DNA of 52,584 nt from Nitrospira japonica (GCA_020723925.1 DYHX01000003.1:1-52584), one strand, 5' to 3'. Counted from the first letter of the stretch, positions 33,820 through 42,426 are shown. Numbers and translations are program-made. Notes: generated from the sequence alone by a model not told the origin.

Positions 33820-34641
33820 CTATTCTTTGTCACCACTTCCGCGTGAAAAAAGATATAAAACACCCGCAAGTACTGCCCCTGCAAGAAAGCCGGTGGAACT
33901 TATCCTTAGCCTGTCAATGTCCTCGGATACTATTTTTTGTGGTGCAACAATAAGCCCCATTTCTTCGGGAGGAGCCGGCAGGATGGTGATAACATCTGTT
34001 CCCCCTGCCTCCTTCTCTCCAAGTACATAACCTCTGACAAGCTGAGCCTTTACCCTCGCTTTCCTCAGCATCAGGTCTCTGTATCCATAATCCAGTGCCT
34101 CAACAGGACAGGCAGCCACACAGGCGGGTTTGAGTTTTGGTATCCTGTCATAACAGAGATGGCACTTCCTTGTGATTCTCTTATGAAAATCAAATCTTGG
34201 CACCTTAAATGGACATGCCTGATAGCAATACCTGCAGCCTATACACTTTGTCTCGTCTATGACAACAGCGCCTGTTACTGGATTTTTTGTAATGGCGGTT
34301 ACAGGGCATACACCTGCACAGGCAGGTTTTATGCAATTCTGACATTGCCACTTTAAAAATTTCCCTATCTCGCCATTACGGCTGCTCCGAACAAAGTTAA
34401 CCACTGTATAGGTGGTCCCGTCCATATCCCTTACCAGCGTCTCAGGGACTTCGTAGGGTGGAAGTTTATTCCAACGCTTGCAGGCAGACATGCAGCGCCT
34501 GCATCCTATGCACTTGAAGGTATCCATGAGCTTTGCATACCTTCTCTCGCCTGTCTTAGGATTTACGGCGAGCGAGGCAGGCGCCGCGCCCATCAGCTTT
34601 ATAAAATCACGCCTTGTAAGGTTACTGTCTTCCCATGCCAT
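33820..34641 (-). CDS. hybA: HybA/DmsB-like Tat-exported ferredoxin with membrane anchor
   Basis: A four-cluster iron-sulfur protein of 273 residues. The Tat signal TRRDFIK lies at residues 9-15. Cysteine groups CIGCRRCMSAC, CQNCIKPACAGVC, CIGCRYCYQAC and CHLCYDRI...CVAAC hold four [4Fe-4S] clusters. A C-terminal helix (STGFLAGAVLAGVLYLF) anchors it. The ATG at 34641 has GGAG eight bases upstream. An in-frame start at 34692 lies in a palindromic repeat and is less likely. It would connect the periplasmic octaheme cytochromes to the NrfD quinone site. It resembles HybA of hydrogenase-2 and related subunits, but no hydrogenase gene is near. Confidence 0.92.
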   Translation of the reverse strand: MAWEDSNLTRRDFIKLMGAAPASLAVNPKTGERRYAKLMDTFKCIGCRRCMSACKRWNKLPPYEVPETLVRDMDGTTYTVVNFVRSSRNGEIGKFLKWQCQNCIKPACAGVCPVTAITKNPVTGAVVIDETKCIGCRYCYQACPFKVPRFDFHKRITRKCHLCYDRIPKLKPACVAACPVEALDYGYRDLMLRKARVKAQLVRGYVLGEKEAGGTDVITILPAPPEEMGLIVAPQKIVSEDIDRLRISSTGFLAGAVLAGVLYLFSRGSGDKE

Positions 34642-34663
34642 TTCCGTATCTCCATTCTTGTTT

Positions 34664-34733
34664 GTCATCGCGAGGCTGACAAAGTCAGCCAAAGCAATCT
34701 CAAGACGAGATTTCTCGCTTCGCTCGGAATGAC
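34664..34733. repeat. GTCA...TGAC palindromic element before hybA
   Basis: Ends GTCATCGCGAGG and CTCGGAATGAC; the interior pairs CTGAC/GTCAG and AATCTC/GAGATT. It fills most of the 111-base gap between the third cytochrome gene and hybA and lies immediately upstream of the hybA ribosome site. Confidence 0.7.
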
Positions 34734-34752
34734 AAAAAGTGAGTAATAAAAC

Positions 34753-36165
34753 CTATTTCTTTGGTGCTTCTTCTTTCTTATCTACCTTATCTACAGGTTT
34801 TTCAATTGAAATTGTTACTTTTCCAAGTCCGAATTGTTCTCTCCTTTTGTTTTTAACTGCCTCCACTACCTTCATCATATCTTCGGGCTTGTCTTTTTCA
34901 TGGTAATGGCATGCATTGCAGGAGTTTGGCTGTTTTGCAAGACCGCCGTGTTTAAGGGTTTCAGAAGGGCTTACGAACTTAAATCTGTGGCTGCTTATGT
35001 CAAACTCTGCTTCTCCCCTCTTAACTGCTGTCTGGGAGGTCTTTGGCATGTGACAGCCCCTGCAGTCATTGGTTGTGTGGATGCCGTGGAAACCTTCATT
35101 AGTTATCTTATGGCAATTTAAGCATAATTCATTGGCAGGTGCCTTTAATGAGCCCTTGCTTAGTGCTCCTTTTTGATGCACTGCATGACAGTCCCAGCAG
35201 TTTACACCCGAAAGTGCATGTTTGCTCTTTGCCCAGTCTACATACTGCTGGCGATGCATCTTTGGACTGCCGTCAGGCCACTCGCCAGGTTTTTCGTCAT
35301 AATAGCTCCTTAATACCAAGCCGGGTAGATACCCAGCAGGACCTCCAGAATATTCATAATGTTTCGGACCATAAGGCGATTCCGTGTTCTTTACTGATAC
35401 ACCTCTATTGTGGCACTGTCCACATATCTGAGCAGCACGTTTTGCATCGTGTATCTTTGCAGGATTAACTATGGTCGTGGACTTTAAACCGAGAGGCGCC
35501 TTCAAATGCTCACTTCCCGGCCCATGGCATGACTCACATCCTATCCCGCGTTCTACCAGAGTGGTATCGAATCTATCATTTTTTGCATCATAATTAATCT
35601 TTACTCCAACTGCGTGGCAGCCTGAGCAGTGATACTGCCATGCCCTTCCTTTGTCACTCCAGTATTTGCCGTCTCCGGGCTTCTGTTTTGCAAGACCATG
35701 ATAATCCGTCCATTTCTTTGTCTCCACATTCCACTGAACCGGTAAGACATGGAGTGCGCCGTTTGGGAATTCTGTTAAATATCTCTGCTTCCATGCACCT
35801 CCGATAACATATTTAAGCTCGTATGTTTCTTCTTTACCATCACGACCTATTGTTGTAACATAGTGTTTACCATCTTTTGTAGACATCTTTGTTGTGTAGT
35901 CGCCTGCTTTAAAGGTGTTGTTCTTTGTGAAATCACCGACTACAGTATTTATACTTGCAGGTCTTTCCTGATGGGGATGGAGGGTTGTGAGCCAGCTTTC
36001 ATACTGGTCTTTGTGACAGCCTGCGCACCTCTGTGAGCCTACATATTCAGCCTTTGAAATGGCAGTAATCATCTCATCTGTATATCCAAAAGGTTGCTGT
36101 GTATAAACCATCAGCACAGCAACTACAAGCACTATTGAAAATAATATGACTTTCATATGTTTCAT
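34753..36165 (-). CDS. octaheme c-type cytochrome, paralog 3
   Basis: A 470-residue cytochrome with eight CxxCH motifs, in order CAGCH, CSGCH, CESCH, CGQCH, CWDCH, CLNCH, CRGCH and CNACH. A hydrophobic N-terminus (VILFSIVLVVAVLMVYT) is a signal peptide or anchor, so it sits in the periplasm or on the membrane. The N-terminal YVGSQRCAGCHKDQYESW resembles the cytochrome c554 family. It is a close tandem paralog of the gene upstream; two long stretches are identical at the DNA level (see findings). AGGGAGG precedes the ATG. It should exchange electrons with HybA/NrfD and a terminal acceptor or donor, which is unknown. Confidence 0.93.
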   Translation of the reverse strand: MKHMKVILFSIVLVVAVLMVYTQQPFGYTDEMITAISKAEYVGSQRCAGCHKDQYESWLTTLHPHQERPASINTVVGDFTKNNTFKAGDYTTKMSTKDGKHYVTTIGRDGKEETYELKYVIGGAWKQRYLTEFPNGALHVLPVQWNVETKKWTDYHGLAKQKPGDGKYWSDKGRAWQYHCSGCHAVGVKINYDAKNDRFDTTLVERGIGCESCHGPGSEHLKAPLGLKSTTIVNPAKIHDAKRAAQICGQCHNRGVSVKNTESPYGPKHYEYSGGPAGYLPGLVLRSYYDEKPGEWPDGSPKMHRQQYVDWAKSKHALSGVNCWDCHAVHQKGALSKGSLKAPANELCLNCHKITNEGFHGIHTTNDCRGCHMPKTSQTAVKRGEAEFDISSHRFKFVSPSETLKHGGLAKQPNSCNACHYHEKDKPEDMMKVVEAVKNKRREQFGLGKVTISIEKPVDKVDKKEEAPKK

Positions 36166-36180
36166 TTCTATAACCTCCCT

Positions 36181-37575
36181 TTATTTTTTAGGAGCAGTCT
36201 CTTTTACAGGTGGTACAGGTGGTATGCGCTTTCCTAAACCGACTGATTCCCTCTTTTTATTCCTTACAGCATCTATTGCCATCTGTAAATCTTCAGGGCT
36301 GTCCTTTTCGTGATAGTGGCATCCGTTGCAGGAGTTGGGTTGCTTTGCAAGTCCACCATATTTAAGTGTTTCAGCAGGACTTACGAACTTAAACCTGTGG
36401 CTGCTTATATCAAACTCAGCCTCACCCCTCTTAACAGCCGTCTGGGATGTCTTTGGCATGTGGCATCCCCTGCAGTCATTATTGCCGTGTATGCTATGTG
36501 TTATATCACTATCTATCTTATGGCAATTTAAGCATAATTCATTGGCAGGTGCCTTTAATGACCCCTTGCTCAGCGCTCCTTTCTGATGGACTGCATGACA
36601 GTCCCAGCAATTTACACCTGAAAGTGCATGTTTGCTCTTTGCCCAGTCTACATACTGCTGGCGATGCATCTTTGGACTGCCGTCAGGCCATTCAGCGGGC
36701 TTTTCATTGTAATAGTTTCTCAATACAAGACCTGGCAAATACCCTGCTGGTCCAGCAGGGTATTCATAAAATTCTGGACCATGAAGAGAATCTGTCTTTT
36801 TCACAGATACACCTCTGTCATGGCACTGACCGCATATCTGCGCAGCCCTCTTTGCATCGTGTATCTTTGCAGGATTAACTATGGTTGTAAATTTCTTGTT
36901 CATCGGTGCAATGACATGCTCACTGCCTGCTCCATGGCATGACTCACAACCTATACCTCTTTCTACAACAGTTGTATTGAACCTGTCCTTTTTAGCATCA
37001 TAGTTAATCTGTAGTCCTGTCACATGGCATGTGCCGCATTGATATTGCCATGTGCGGTTTTTGTCACTCCAGTATTTGCCGTCTCCGGGCTTCTGTTTTG
37101 CAAGACCATGATAATCCGTCCATTTCTTTGTCTCCACATTCCACTGAACCGGTAAGATATGGAGTGCGCCGTTTGGGAATTCTATTAAGTATCTCTGCTT
37201 CCATGCACCACCAATTACATACTTGATTTCATAAGTTCCTTCTTTACCCTCAGGACCTATAGTTGTGACATAGTATTTCCCATCCTTTGTGAACATCTTT
37301 GCTGTATAACCGCCTGCCGTAAATGTGTTGTCCTTTATAAAATCTCCGACTACAGTATTTTTATTTGCTGGCCTTTCCTGATAAGGATGCAGTGTTGAAA
37401 GCCATGACTCATACTGGTCTTCATGACAGCCCGCACACACCTTTGAACCAACATATTTTGATTTGGATATGGCTGCAATCCTTTCATCAGTGTAATCAGC
37501 AAAAAGACCTGTCACTAATAATGACAGGAATGCTGTCGAAATGATAAGAGCGATTATGAGATATATCTTTTTCAT
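36181..37575 (-). CDS. octaheme c-type cytochrome, paralog 2
   Basis: A 464-residue cytochrome with eight CxxCH motifs: CAGCH, CGTCH, CESCH, CGQCH, CWDCH, CLNCH, CRGCH and CNGCH. The N-terminal helix IYLIIALIISTAFLSLLVTG is a signal peptide or anchor. It is nearly collinear with paralog 3 and lies 15 bases upstream of it. Its ATG directly abuts the stop codon of paralog 1 (TAA-ATG), and GGAGG lies within the end of that gene. Extra His residues between motifs (for example YHEKD) could be distal heme ligands. Function as in paralog 3. Confidence 0.93.
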   Translation of the reverse strand: MKKIYLIIALIISTAFLSLLVTGLFADYTDERIAAISKSKYVGSKVCAGCHEDQYESWLSTLHPYQERPANKNTVVGDFIKDNTFTAGGYTAKMFTKDGKYYVTTIGPEGKEGTYEIKYVIGGAWKQRYLIEFPNGALHILPVQWNVETKKWTDYHGLAKQKPGDGKYWSDKNRTWQYQCGTCHVTGLQINYDAKKDRFNTTVVERGIGCESCHGAGSEHVIAPMNKKFTTIVNPAKIHDAKRAAQICGQCHDRGVSVKKTDSLHGPEFYEYPAGPAGYLPGLVLRNYYNEKPAEWPDGSPKMHRQQYVDWAKSKHALSGVNCWDCHAVHQKGALSKGSLKAPANELCLNCHKIDSDITHSIHGNNDCRGCHMPKTSQTAVKRGEAEFDISSHRFKFVSPAETLKYGGLAKQPNSCNGCHYHEKDSPEDLQMAIDAVRNKKRESVGLGKRIPPVPPVKETAPKK

Positions 37576-38805
37576 TTACTTTGCCTCCTTCCGAGCGGTA
37601 ACAGGTTTTGGTGTGCCTGCCTGTTTTACCGAAGACCATGCACCCATAAGCTCAGCGAGAGGCGTATCTTTATGGTGATGGCATCCGCTGCACGAATTTG
37701 GCTGGTTTTTGACCCCATCGTGCTTAAAGCTTTCATCAGGACCCACAAACTTGAAGCTGTGGCTTCTTTCTTCTCCTGCATACATGCCTTCTTTTACAGT
37801 TTTAGGCATATGGCAGGCTATGCAGCTACCAAAAGTATGTATTGTATGAGACGCTTTTGCCTCAAGCTGAAGCGGCTTATGACAGCTTTTACATAGCTCA
37901 TCCCCCGCCTGCTTGGTCTGAAATAGCGTTTCTTTTTCATGGACACTGTGGCAGGTAAAACATGCTACGCCTGCTTTTGCATGCTCGCTCCTTTCCCAGT
38001 CTATGTATTGTTGATGGTGGAGTTTTGAATCCTTGCTCGGCCAGAATTTATCAGGATTCTTTTCAGGGGATACTGTTTTAAAAAAGAGCCTCAGATTTGC
38101 CCCTGGGGTTACCCTGTAATTTACAGGATAGGCATATTCCCCGCTCTTGTCCGTACCAGAGTTGTGGCATGAGCCGCATATATCAGCGGCAGCCCTTGGT
38201 GTAAGCTTTGCAGGGTTTATAATGGTGAATATCTCATAGCCGAGGACAGCTTTTACATGGTTGCTGCCAGGTCCGTGGCATGACTCACATCCTATGCCTG
38301 CCTCTTTGAATGTCTTTTTTGCAGGGTCTACACCAGTAGCATGGCAGCCTCCACATTCCTTAAACCATGGCCTTTCCTTCCACCTCTTGTCTTCAGGTGT
38401 TTCCTCCCACTTCCCTGCTTCTACATTAAACTGAGCAGGAAGTATGAAATACTCATCCCCGACCTTTGTAAGATACCTCTGCCTCCACTGACTTCCGATG
38501 GTATAAAGGATATCCTCTTTCTTAAATGTCTTTGGTGCAGTCGGGGCATCAAAATCACCGAGTACAGCTGCTGGGTCTTTTTTGACATCCACCATCATCT
38601 TTGCGTGAAGGGTCCCCTTCCAGTTGGAATATAACCTCTCATGACATTTTCTGCACTCATCCGAGCCTACGAATGTAGCATTCACCATGTCCTTAAATTC
38701 TCCTTTTGGCGCCTCTCTCTTTTTGACTACTATGATTGTTGTAACAACCACTATAGAGAGAGTCAGGAGAAAGATGATGCCGATAATCCATGGTAATTTC
38801 TTCAT
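37576..38805 (-). CDS. octaheme c-type cytochrome, paralog 1
   Basis: The first and most diverged of the three, 409 residues, again with eight CxxCH motifs: CRKCH, CGGCH, CESCH, CGSCH, CFTCH, CKSCH, CIACH and CSGCH. A membrane anchor (WIIGIIFLLTLSIVVVTTIIV) is followed by VGSDECRKCHERLYSNW. The order and spacing of motifs match paralogs 2 and 3, so all three descend from one gene. AAAGGAG precedes the ATG. As operon leader it may be the component nearest the HybA/NrfD module or the external partner; sequence does not tell. Confidence 0.93.
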   Translation of the reverse strand: MKKLPWIIGIIFLLTLSIVVVTTIIVVKKREAPKGEFKDMVNATFVGSDECRKCHERLYSNWKGTLHAKMMVDVKKDPAAVLGDFDAPTAPKTFKKEDILYTIGSQWRQRYLTKVGDEYFILPAQFNVEAGKWEETPEDKRWKERPWFKECGGCHATGVDPAKKTFKEAGIGCESCHGPGSNHVKAVLGYEIFTIINPAKLTPRAAADICGSCHNSGTDKSGEYAYPVNYRVTPGANLRLFFKTVSPEKNPDKFWPSKDSKLHHQQYIDWERSEHAKAGVACFTCHSVHEKETLFQTKQAGDELCKSCHKPLQLEAKASHTIHTFGSCIACHMPKTVKEGMYAGEERSHSFKFVGPDESFKHDGVKNQPNSCSGCHHHKDTPLAELMGAWSSVKQAGTPKPVTARKEAK

Positions 38806-39100
38806 CCTACCACTCCTTTCTGCCCTGAGCTGGCAATGTTTTTAATAATTAAATTTGAGGTGTTAATAGATTTAGCCTTCAGGATTTGTTTCAATTTTCA
38901 CTCCTCAGGAGGAATATGGTCAATAGAAAAGTTATTCACTAATCTGGGATTTTTGTGAAGAAAAATTCACGGCAGCTCTGTAAAGATTATCTGGGTATAG
39001 ATGAGGACAAAGATTACAGTGTTCAAGATAACCACTTCATGATTTTGTGCCAATAGAGAGATGTCCAATATGTATGAATCTATCTTTAAGAAGCATATCG
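38806..39100. other. non-coding gap before the cytochrome operon
   Basis: A 295-base AT-rich stretch with no credible gene. On the minus strand it holds the ribosome site of the first cytochrome gene and a weak promoter-like pair (TTGAAA and a TCTATT/TATTAA region near 38860-38890). Small inverted repeats are CTCCTCAGGAG near 38906 and GTGAA/TTCAC near 38957-38973. No tRNA, strong terminator or sigma-54 site was seen. Confidence 0.4.
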
Positions 39101-39832
39101 TCAGACTATTCTAATCGTTAAGAGCACTCCGATTATTATCACCATAGTTGCAACATAGAGTTTGAAGGCTTTCAGTGATAGCTTATTTAACAGGTTTTTC
39201 CCCGCAAATGTCCCTGCAAATGCTGATAGGGTTGTAATAAGCAAGAGCAGTTCACTGGTAGCAAGTGCCTCTCTGTTGTTAAATATATAAACAGGGATTC
39301 TTGTAATATCAACAATGGATGCAATAATAGCTGCTGTGGCGACAAATGTCTCTTTTGAAATATCGTAGTTGAGCAGATATGCACTGCGGATTGCTCCCTG
39401 ATTGCCCACAAATCCACCGAGAAGTCCTGATAGAAAGCCGCCTATGAAATCTATTCTTTTCGGTAGTTTAAATTTTTCGCCTCCCCCTGTTGCCTCTTTT
39501 AAACCGAGAAATATTAAAGATAAACCAAGCAAAATCTTTACAACTGATGAATCCATTTTGCCCTGAAAGAATGCGCCTATAAAAGCGCCCATTAGTGTTA
39601 ATACCCCAAACCGTTTTAAAATATCCAGACTCACATGCCTGCTGAAAAGGGATAGTTTTAAAAGATTATTCGCCAGATGTACAACTGCTACTATCAGGAT
39701 GGCAATCTTGACATCATAGAATATGAGAAATACTGGCGTTAAAATCGTGCCCAGCCCGAACCCTGTCATGAGAGTTAAGGCAGCAGCCATGAATGCCATG
39801 AGAACAGGAATTAAGATGTTTATTTCAATCAT
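39101..39832 (-). CDS. TauE/SafE family sulfite/organosulfonate exporter
   Basis: A 243-residue membrane protein with about eight helices. The repeated half pattern is visible: LTLMTGFGLGTILTP in the first half and GFLSGLLGGFVGNQGAIRSAY in the second, the two family signatures. The family moves sulfite, sulfonates or related anions outward, but the substrate here is unknown. It overlaps the PadR gene by eight bases, so the two are co-expressed and PadR probably controls it. Toxic sulfur or carboxylate export under stress is a reasonable guess. Confidence 0.88.
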   Translation of the reverse strand: MIEINILIPVLMAFMAAALTLMTGFGLGTILTPVFLIFYDVKIAILIVAVVHLANNLLKLSLFSRHVSLDILKRFGVLTLMGAFIGAFFQGKMDSSVVKILLGLSLIFLGLKEATGGGEKFKLPKRIDFIGGFLSGLLGGFVGNQGAIRSAYLLNYDISKETFVATAAIIASIVDITRIPVYIFNNREALATSELLLLITTLSAFAGTFAGKNLLNKLSLKAFKLYVATMVIIIGVLLTIRIV

Positions 39833-40124
39833 GCATTACCTCGTCTATGAGCTCATTTATCTTTTCTTTAATCTGTGACAGTGTCCTTATGCCCTTTGTC
39901 GTTGTTCTGTAATACTTTCTTATTTTTCCACCAACATTTTCTGAATACGACCTCAAGAACTTTTCCTCTTCAAGTTTGTGAAGGACAGGATAAAGCGTTC
40001 CAGGACTCAGCTTATATCCATGTCTGCCAAGCTCCTCAATAAGCCACAAACCATACACAGGCTCTTTAGATGCATGGTGTAGGATATGAATTCTTATAAA
40101 ACCTAAAAAGAAATCTCTAAGCAT
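39825..40124 (-). CDS. PadR family transcriptional regulator
   Basis: A 99-residue winged-helix repressor. The PadR signature YGLWLIEELGRHGYKLSPGT (about 24-43), followed by LYPVLHKLEEEKFL, is clear, and a short C-terminal helix (IKEKINELIDEVMHD) would provide dimerisation. It is first in a two-gene unit with the exporter. A 32-base palindrome overlapping its start (40124-40155) and lying over the promoter suggests self-repression. Ligand unknown; PadR proteins often respond to phenolics or drugs. Confidence 0.93.
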   Translation of the reverse strand: MLRDFFLGFIRIHILHHASKEPVYGLWLIEELGRHGYKLSPGTLYPVLHKLEEEKFLRSYSENVGGKIRKYYRTTTKGIRTLSQIKEKINELIDEVMHD

Positions 40125-40155
40125 ATATCTAAATCCGATAACGGAATACGATATA
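40124..40155. promoter_or_regulatory. candidate PadR operator
   Basis: An inverted repeat with 14-base arms (40124-40137 and 40142-40155) around ATAA, matching at 11 of 14 positions; the outer six bases, TATATC/GATATA, and inner CCG/CGG pair perfectly. The left arm overlaps the first base of the padR start codon and the right arm abuts the -10 region, so a bound repressor would block initiation. Confidence 0.55.
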
Positions 40156-40156
40156 A

Positions 40157-40184
40157 ATTAAATAATAAAATATCTCCTTGTCAA
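40157..40184 (-). promoter_or_regulatory. promoter of the padR-exporter unit
   Basis: On the minus strand TTGACA (40179-40184) is followed, 16 bases on, by TTTAAT (40157-40162). TTAATT one base further is an alternative -10. It faces padR with a leader of about 25 bases that coincides with the operator. Confidence 0.5.
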
Positions 40185-40202
40185 GCATGCGGGTTGAGAT
40201 AA

Positions 40203-40853
40203 TTATGTTGAAAGGTGATTCTCTAAAATCTTAAGGCAGTCAAGGGTCTTTTCGCCTTCTTTTGTGATCACATATGACTTCTCTTTATCCTGTTCTATAA
40301 GCCCTGCCTCTTTAAGCATCCTCAGATGAAAAACCACCTTTGTATGGTCTTCTATGCCGAGTTCTCTCGTGATTTCCATAAAACGCATACTTGTTCTTGA
40401 GCAGAGCAATCTTATAATCTTTCTTCTTATGGGATTGGATAAAGAGCTCAGGGTATAGTCGAGGTCTAACTTCTTTATGCCTTCTTCAAACTTTGACTCT
40501 TCAATCGCCCGCCTTATTGTTGTAAGGAGCTCCTCTATCTTAAAGGGTTTGGATATATAGTCGCTTGCCCCCTTTTTTATAGCATCTACTGCGTTTTCGA
40601 CTGTTGCAAAGGCCGTAATCATAATTACTCTTGTTTTTGGTCTAACCCTTCTAAGCTCTGCAAGGGCATCAATACCGCTCATCCTTGGCATCATTAAATC
40701 AAGGAGGGCGATATCGTAGTCTTCAGAGGCAGCCTTCTCTATCGCCTCCTTACCAGAGGCTGCTTCATCTGTATGGTATCCTGCCCCTTTCAGTATCTCA
40801 GAGAGGTTTGCCCTTAGTTCCGCATCATCATCTACTATGAGAATCTTTTTCAT
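40203..40853 (-). CDS. response regulator with ArsR-like winged-helix output
   Basis: 216 residues. The receiver domain (1-118) has the acidic pocket VDDD near residues 7-10, phospho-acceptor D52 (LLDLMMP), T80 region and K102 (SKPF). The output part (about 130-216) reads like an ArsR/HTH_20 winged helix: LSSLSNPIRRKIIRLL, then a recognition helix around DHTKVVFHLRMLKEAGLI. That is unusual, as bacterial regulators normally carry OmpR, NarL or NtrC outputs. The ATG at 40853 is preferred to an in-frame TTG nine bases upstream. It overlaps the kinase gene by 26 bases, so the two form a pair. Confidence 0.9.
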   Translation of the reverse strand: MKKILIVDDDAELRANLSEILKGAGYHTDEAASGKEAIEKAASEDYDIALLDLMMPRMSGIDALAELRRVRPKTRVIMITAFATVENAVDAIKKGASDYISKPFKIEELLTTIRRAIEESKFEEGIKKLDLDYTLSSLSNPIRRKIIRLLCSRTSMRFMEITRELGIEDHTKVVFHLRMLKEAGLIEQDKEKSYVITKEGEKTLDCLKILENHLST

Positions 40854-42282
40854 TTTTCTCAATTGACGGAAGTTTAACGGTTACTGTTGTTCCTTTTCCA
40901 ACAGTGCTGGATATTTCTGTAGTGCCACTATGTTGATTGATTATGCCATAGCAGATTGAAAGACCAAGTCCTGTTCCTGCACCAACCTCTTTTGTTGTAA
41001 AGAATGGGTCAAATACCTTTGATAAGTTTTCTTCAGAAATCCCGACCCCTGTATCAGATATTTCTACCTTAATCTGTCCATTGCTATGTGAGGTAGAAAT
41101 GAAAATATTTCCCCCATCAGGCATTGCCTCGACAGAGTTGTTCAGGATGTTTATAAAGACCTGCTGCAGTTTCCCTGGGTCCCCCATTGCAGCAGGGACA
41201 TCTGATAGTTTTTGATGGATTGTTACATCATTGAGTTTGTATCTCAAGAGTGTGAGGGTGCTGGTTATTACATTATTGATATCTAAAGGGATGAATTCGG
41301 ATTCTCTCTGGCGGGAAAACTGCAATAGCTCCTTTGCAATAGTAGATGCCCTGTCTACATTCCTTTCAACCGCTTCAAGTTTTTGTAAAATGTCTTTGTC
41401 TGTGATGTTGTTTTTAAGTCTGTTCTTCAGAATCTGCATATTCAAAGATACATTTGTTAGGGGGTTGTTTATCTCATGAGCAATGCCAGTTGCAAGCTGT
41501 CCGAGAGAAGCCAATTTCTCAGACTGTGCAAGACGTTTTAGTTGTTGTTCTATCTTTTTCCTTGTTTCTATATCAAAAATATTAAGTGCCTTTATGATAA
41601 AGCAGGCGATCAAGACAGCTGATATGCCACGCAGCACCTCTACTGGGATTGGGAGATAAGGTAACATTGAGTGGGAAGGAACCATTCCTGCAAAGATGCT
41701 ATAAAATACAAAGGTGATACCAGCGTAAAAGAGATTTTTTGAAACAGAAAGGCTTAAGTTCTTTACCTCATGGGAGTATGTCACCAACCCATAAGCAGTT
41801 ACAAGCCCGCCAACAAGACCAAAGGTATTCCTTGCCAGGATGTCTGCTTTTTTAAAGAACTGGATATCCATACTGAATCCATGATTCCATAGATATATAA
41901 TCCAGAAGAGAAAAAGAATTGCAGGAATTCCCTTTAACCACTTCATGCGATTATTATCGATAGAGCGTATAAGTGCCAGGCCAAACTGTAAAAGGAAGAA
42001 AAAGGAGAGAACAACAACAAATACTGTTATTAACTTTATAAAGAATATTTCACGAGGTGATATATATTGCCCCTGTAAAAGCATGTAGAGTTCAAGCCAT
42101 TCGTGGGCTCCGTGTGCAAATCCAAACCCGGCCAAAAGATAGAGGCTGCCTGCAAGTTTCAACTCGCTTCCACTTATATCCTTAACCGCAATAGAGACAC
42201 CGAGAAAAAGGAATGCGAGACCATAAAAGAAATAAAGCAGACAGACCGGAGGGATATTTGTAAATAGGTTAAGTTCAGACAT
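40828..42282 (-). CDS. membrane-bound sensor histidine kinase with 7TM-like input
   Basis: 484 residues. The N-terminal 235 residues contain about seven hydrophobic helices (from VCLLYFFYGLAFLFLG) and conserved-looking His in GFAHGAHEWLE, which might sense a membrane signal or bind a metal. The dimerisation helix has H269 in TGIAHEINNPL. The ATPase domain shows N box, DTGVGISEE and GAGTGLGLSICYG. It resembles the NtrB/ZraS group in its kinase core. It is the first gene of the pair, starting from an extended -10 promoter at 42311. No periplasmic loop large enough for a classical sensor domain was seen. Target genes of the regulator are unknown. Confidence 0.9.
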   Translation of the reverse strand: MSELNLFTNIPPVCLLYFFYGLAFLFLGVSIAVKDISGSELKLAGSLYLLAGFGFAHGAHEWLELYMLLQGQYISPREIFFIKLITVFVVVLSFFFLLQFGLALIRSIDNNRMKWLKGIPAILFLFWIIYLWNHGFSMDIQFFKKADILARNTFGLVGGLVTAYGLVTYSHEVKNLSLSVSKNLFYAGITFVFYSIFAGMVPSHSMLPYLPIPVEVLRGISAVLIACFIIKALNIFDIETRKKIEQQLKRLAQSEKLASLGQLATGIAHEINNPLTNVSLNMQILKNRLKNNITDKDILQKLEAVERNVDRASTIAKELLQFSRQRESEFIPLDINNVITSTLTLLRYKLNDVTIHQKLSDVPAAMGDPGKLQQVFINILNNSVEAMPDGGNIFISTSHSNGQIKVEISDTGVGISEENLSKVFDPFFTTKEVGAGTGLGLSICYGIINQHSGTTEISSTVGKGTTVTVKLPSIEKNEKDSHSR

Positions 42283-42310
42283 AATAAATGTCTTTCATCC
42301 GTTTTATAAA

Positions 42311-42319
42311 ATTATAGCA
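42311..42319 (-). promoter_or_regulatory. extended -10 promoter of the kinase/regulator pair
   Basis: Read on the minus strand: TGC then TATAAT, an extended -10 without a good -35 (TTCCCT at the expected place). Transcription would start near 42304, about 22 bases before the ATG at 42282. Confidence 0.5.
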
Positions 42320-42426
42320 CAAAGACAGAATACAGGGAAGGATAGTAGATTGACCGATGACTAAGTATACCATTAAACCTTATAATCTGTTTCATCACCC
42401 ATATTCGGCAATGTCCCATCTTCCCC

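Noticed and set aside
34753-38805. nitrite reductase NrfA or hydroxylamine oxidoreductase
   Set aside because: No CxxCK catalytic heme or HAO-type crosslink tyrosine pattern was recognised; all eight motifs are plain CxxCH with a c554-like order.
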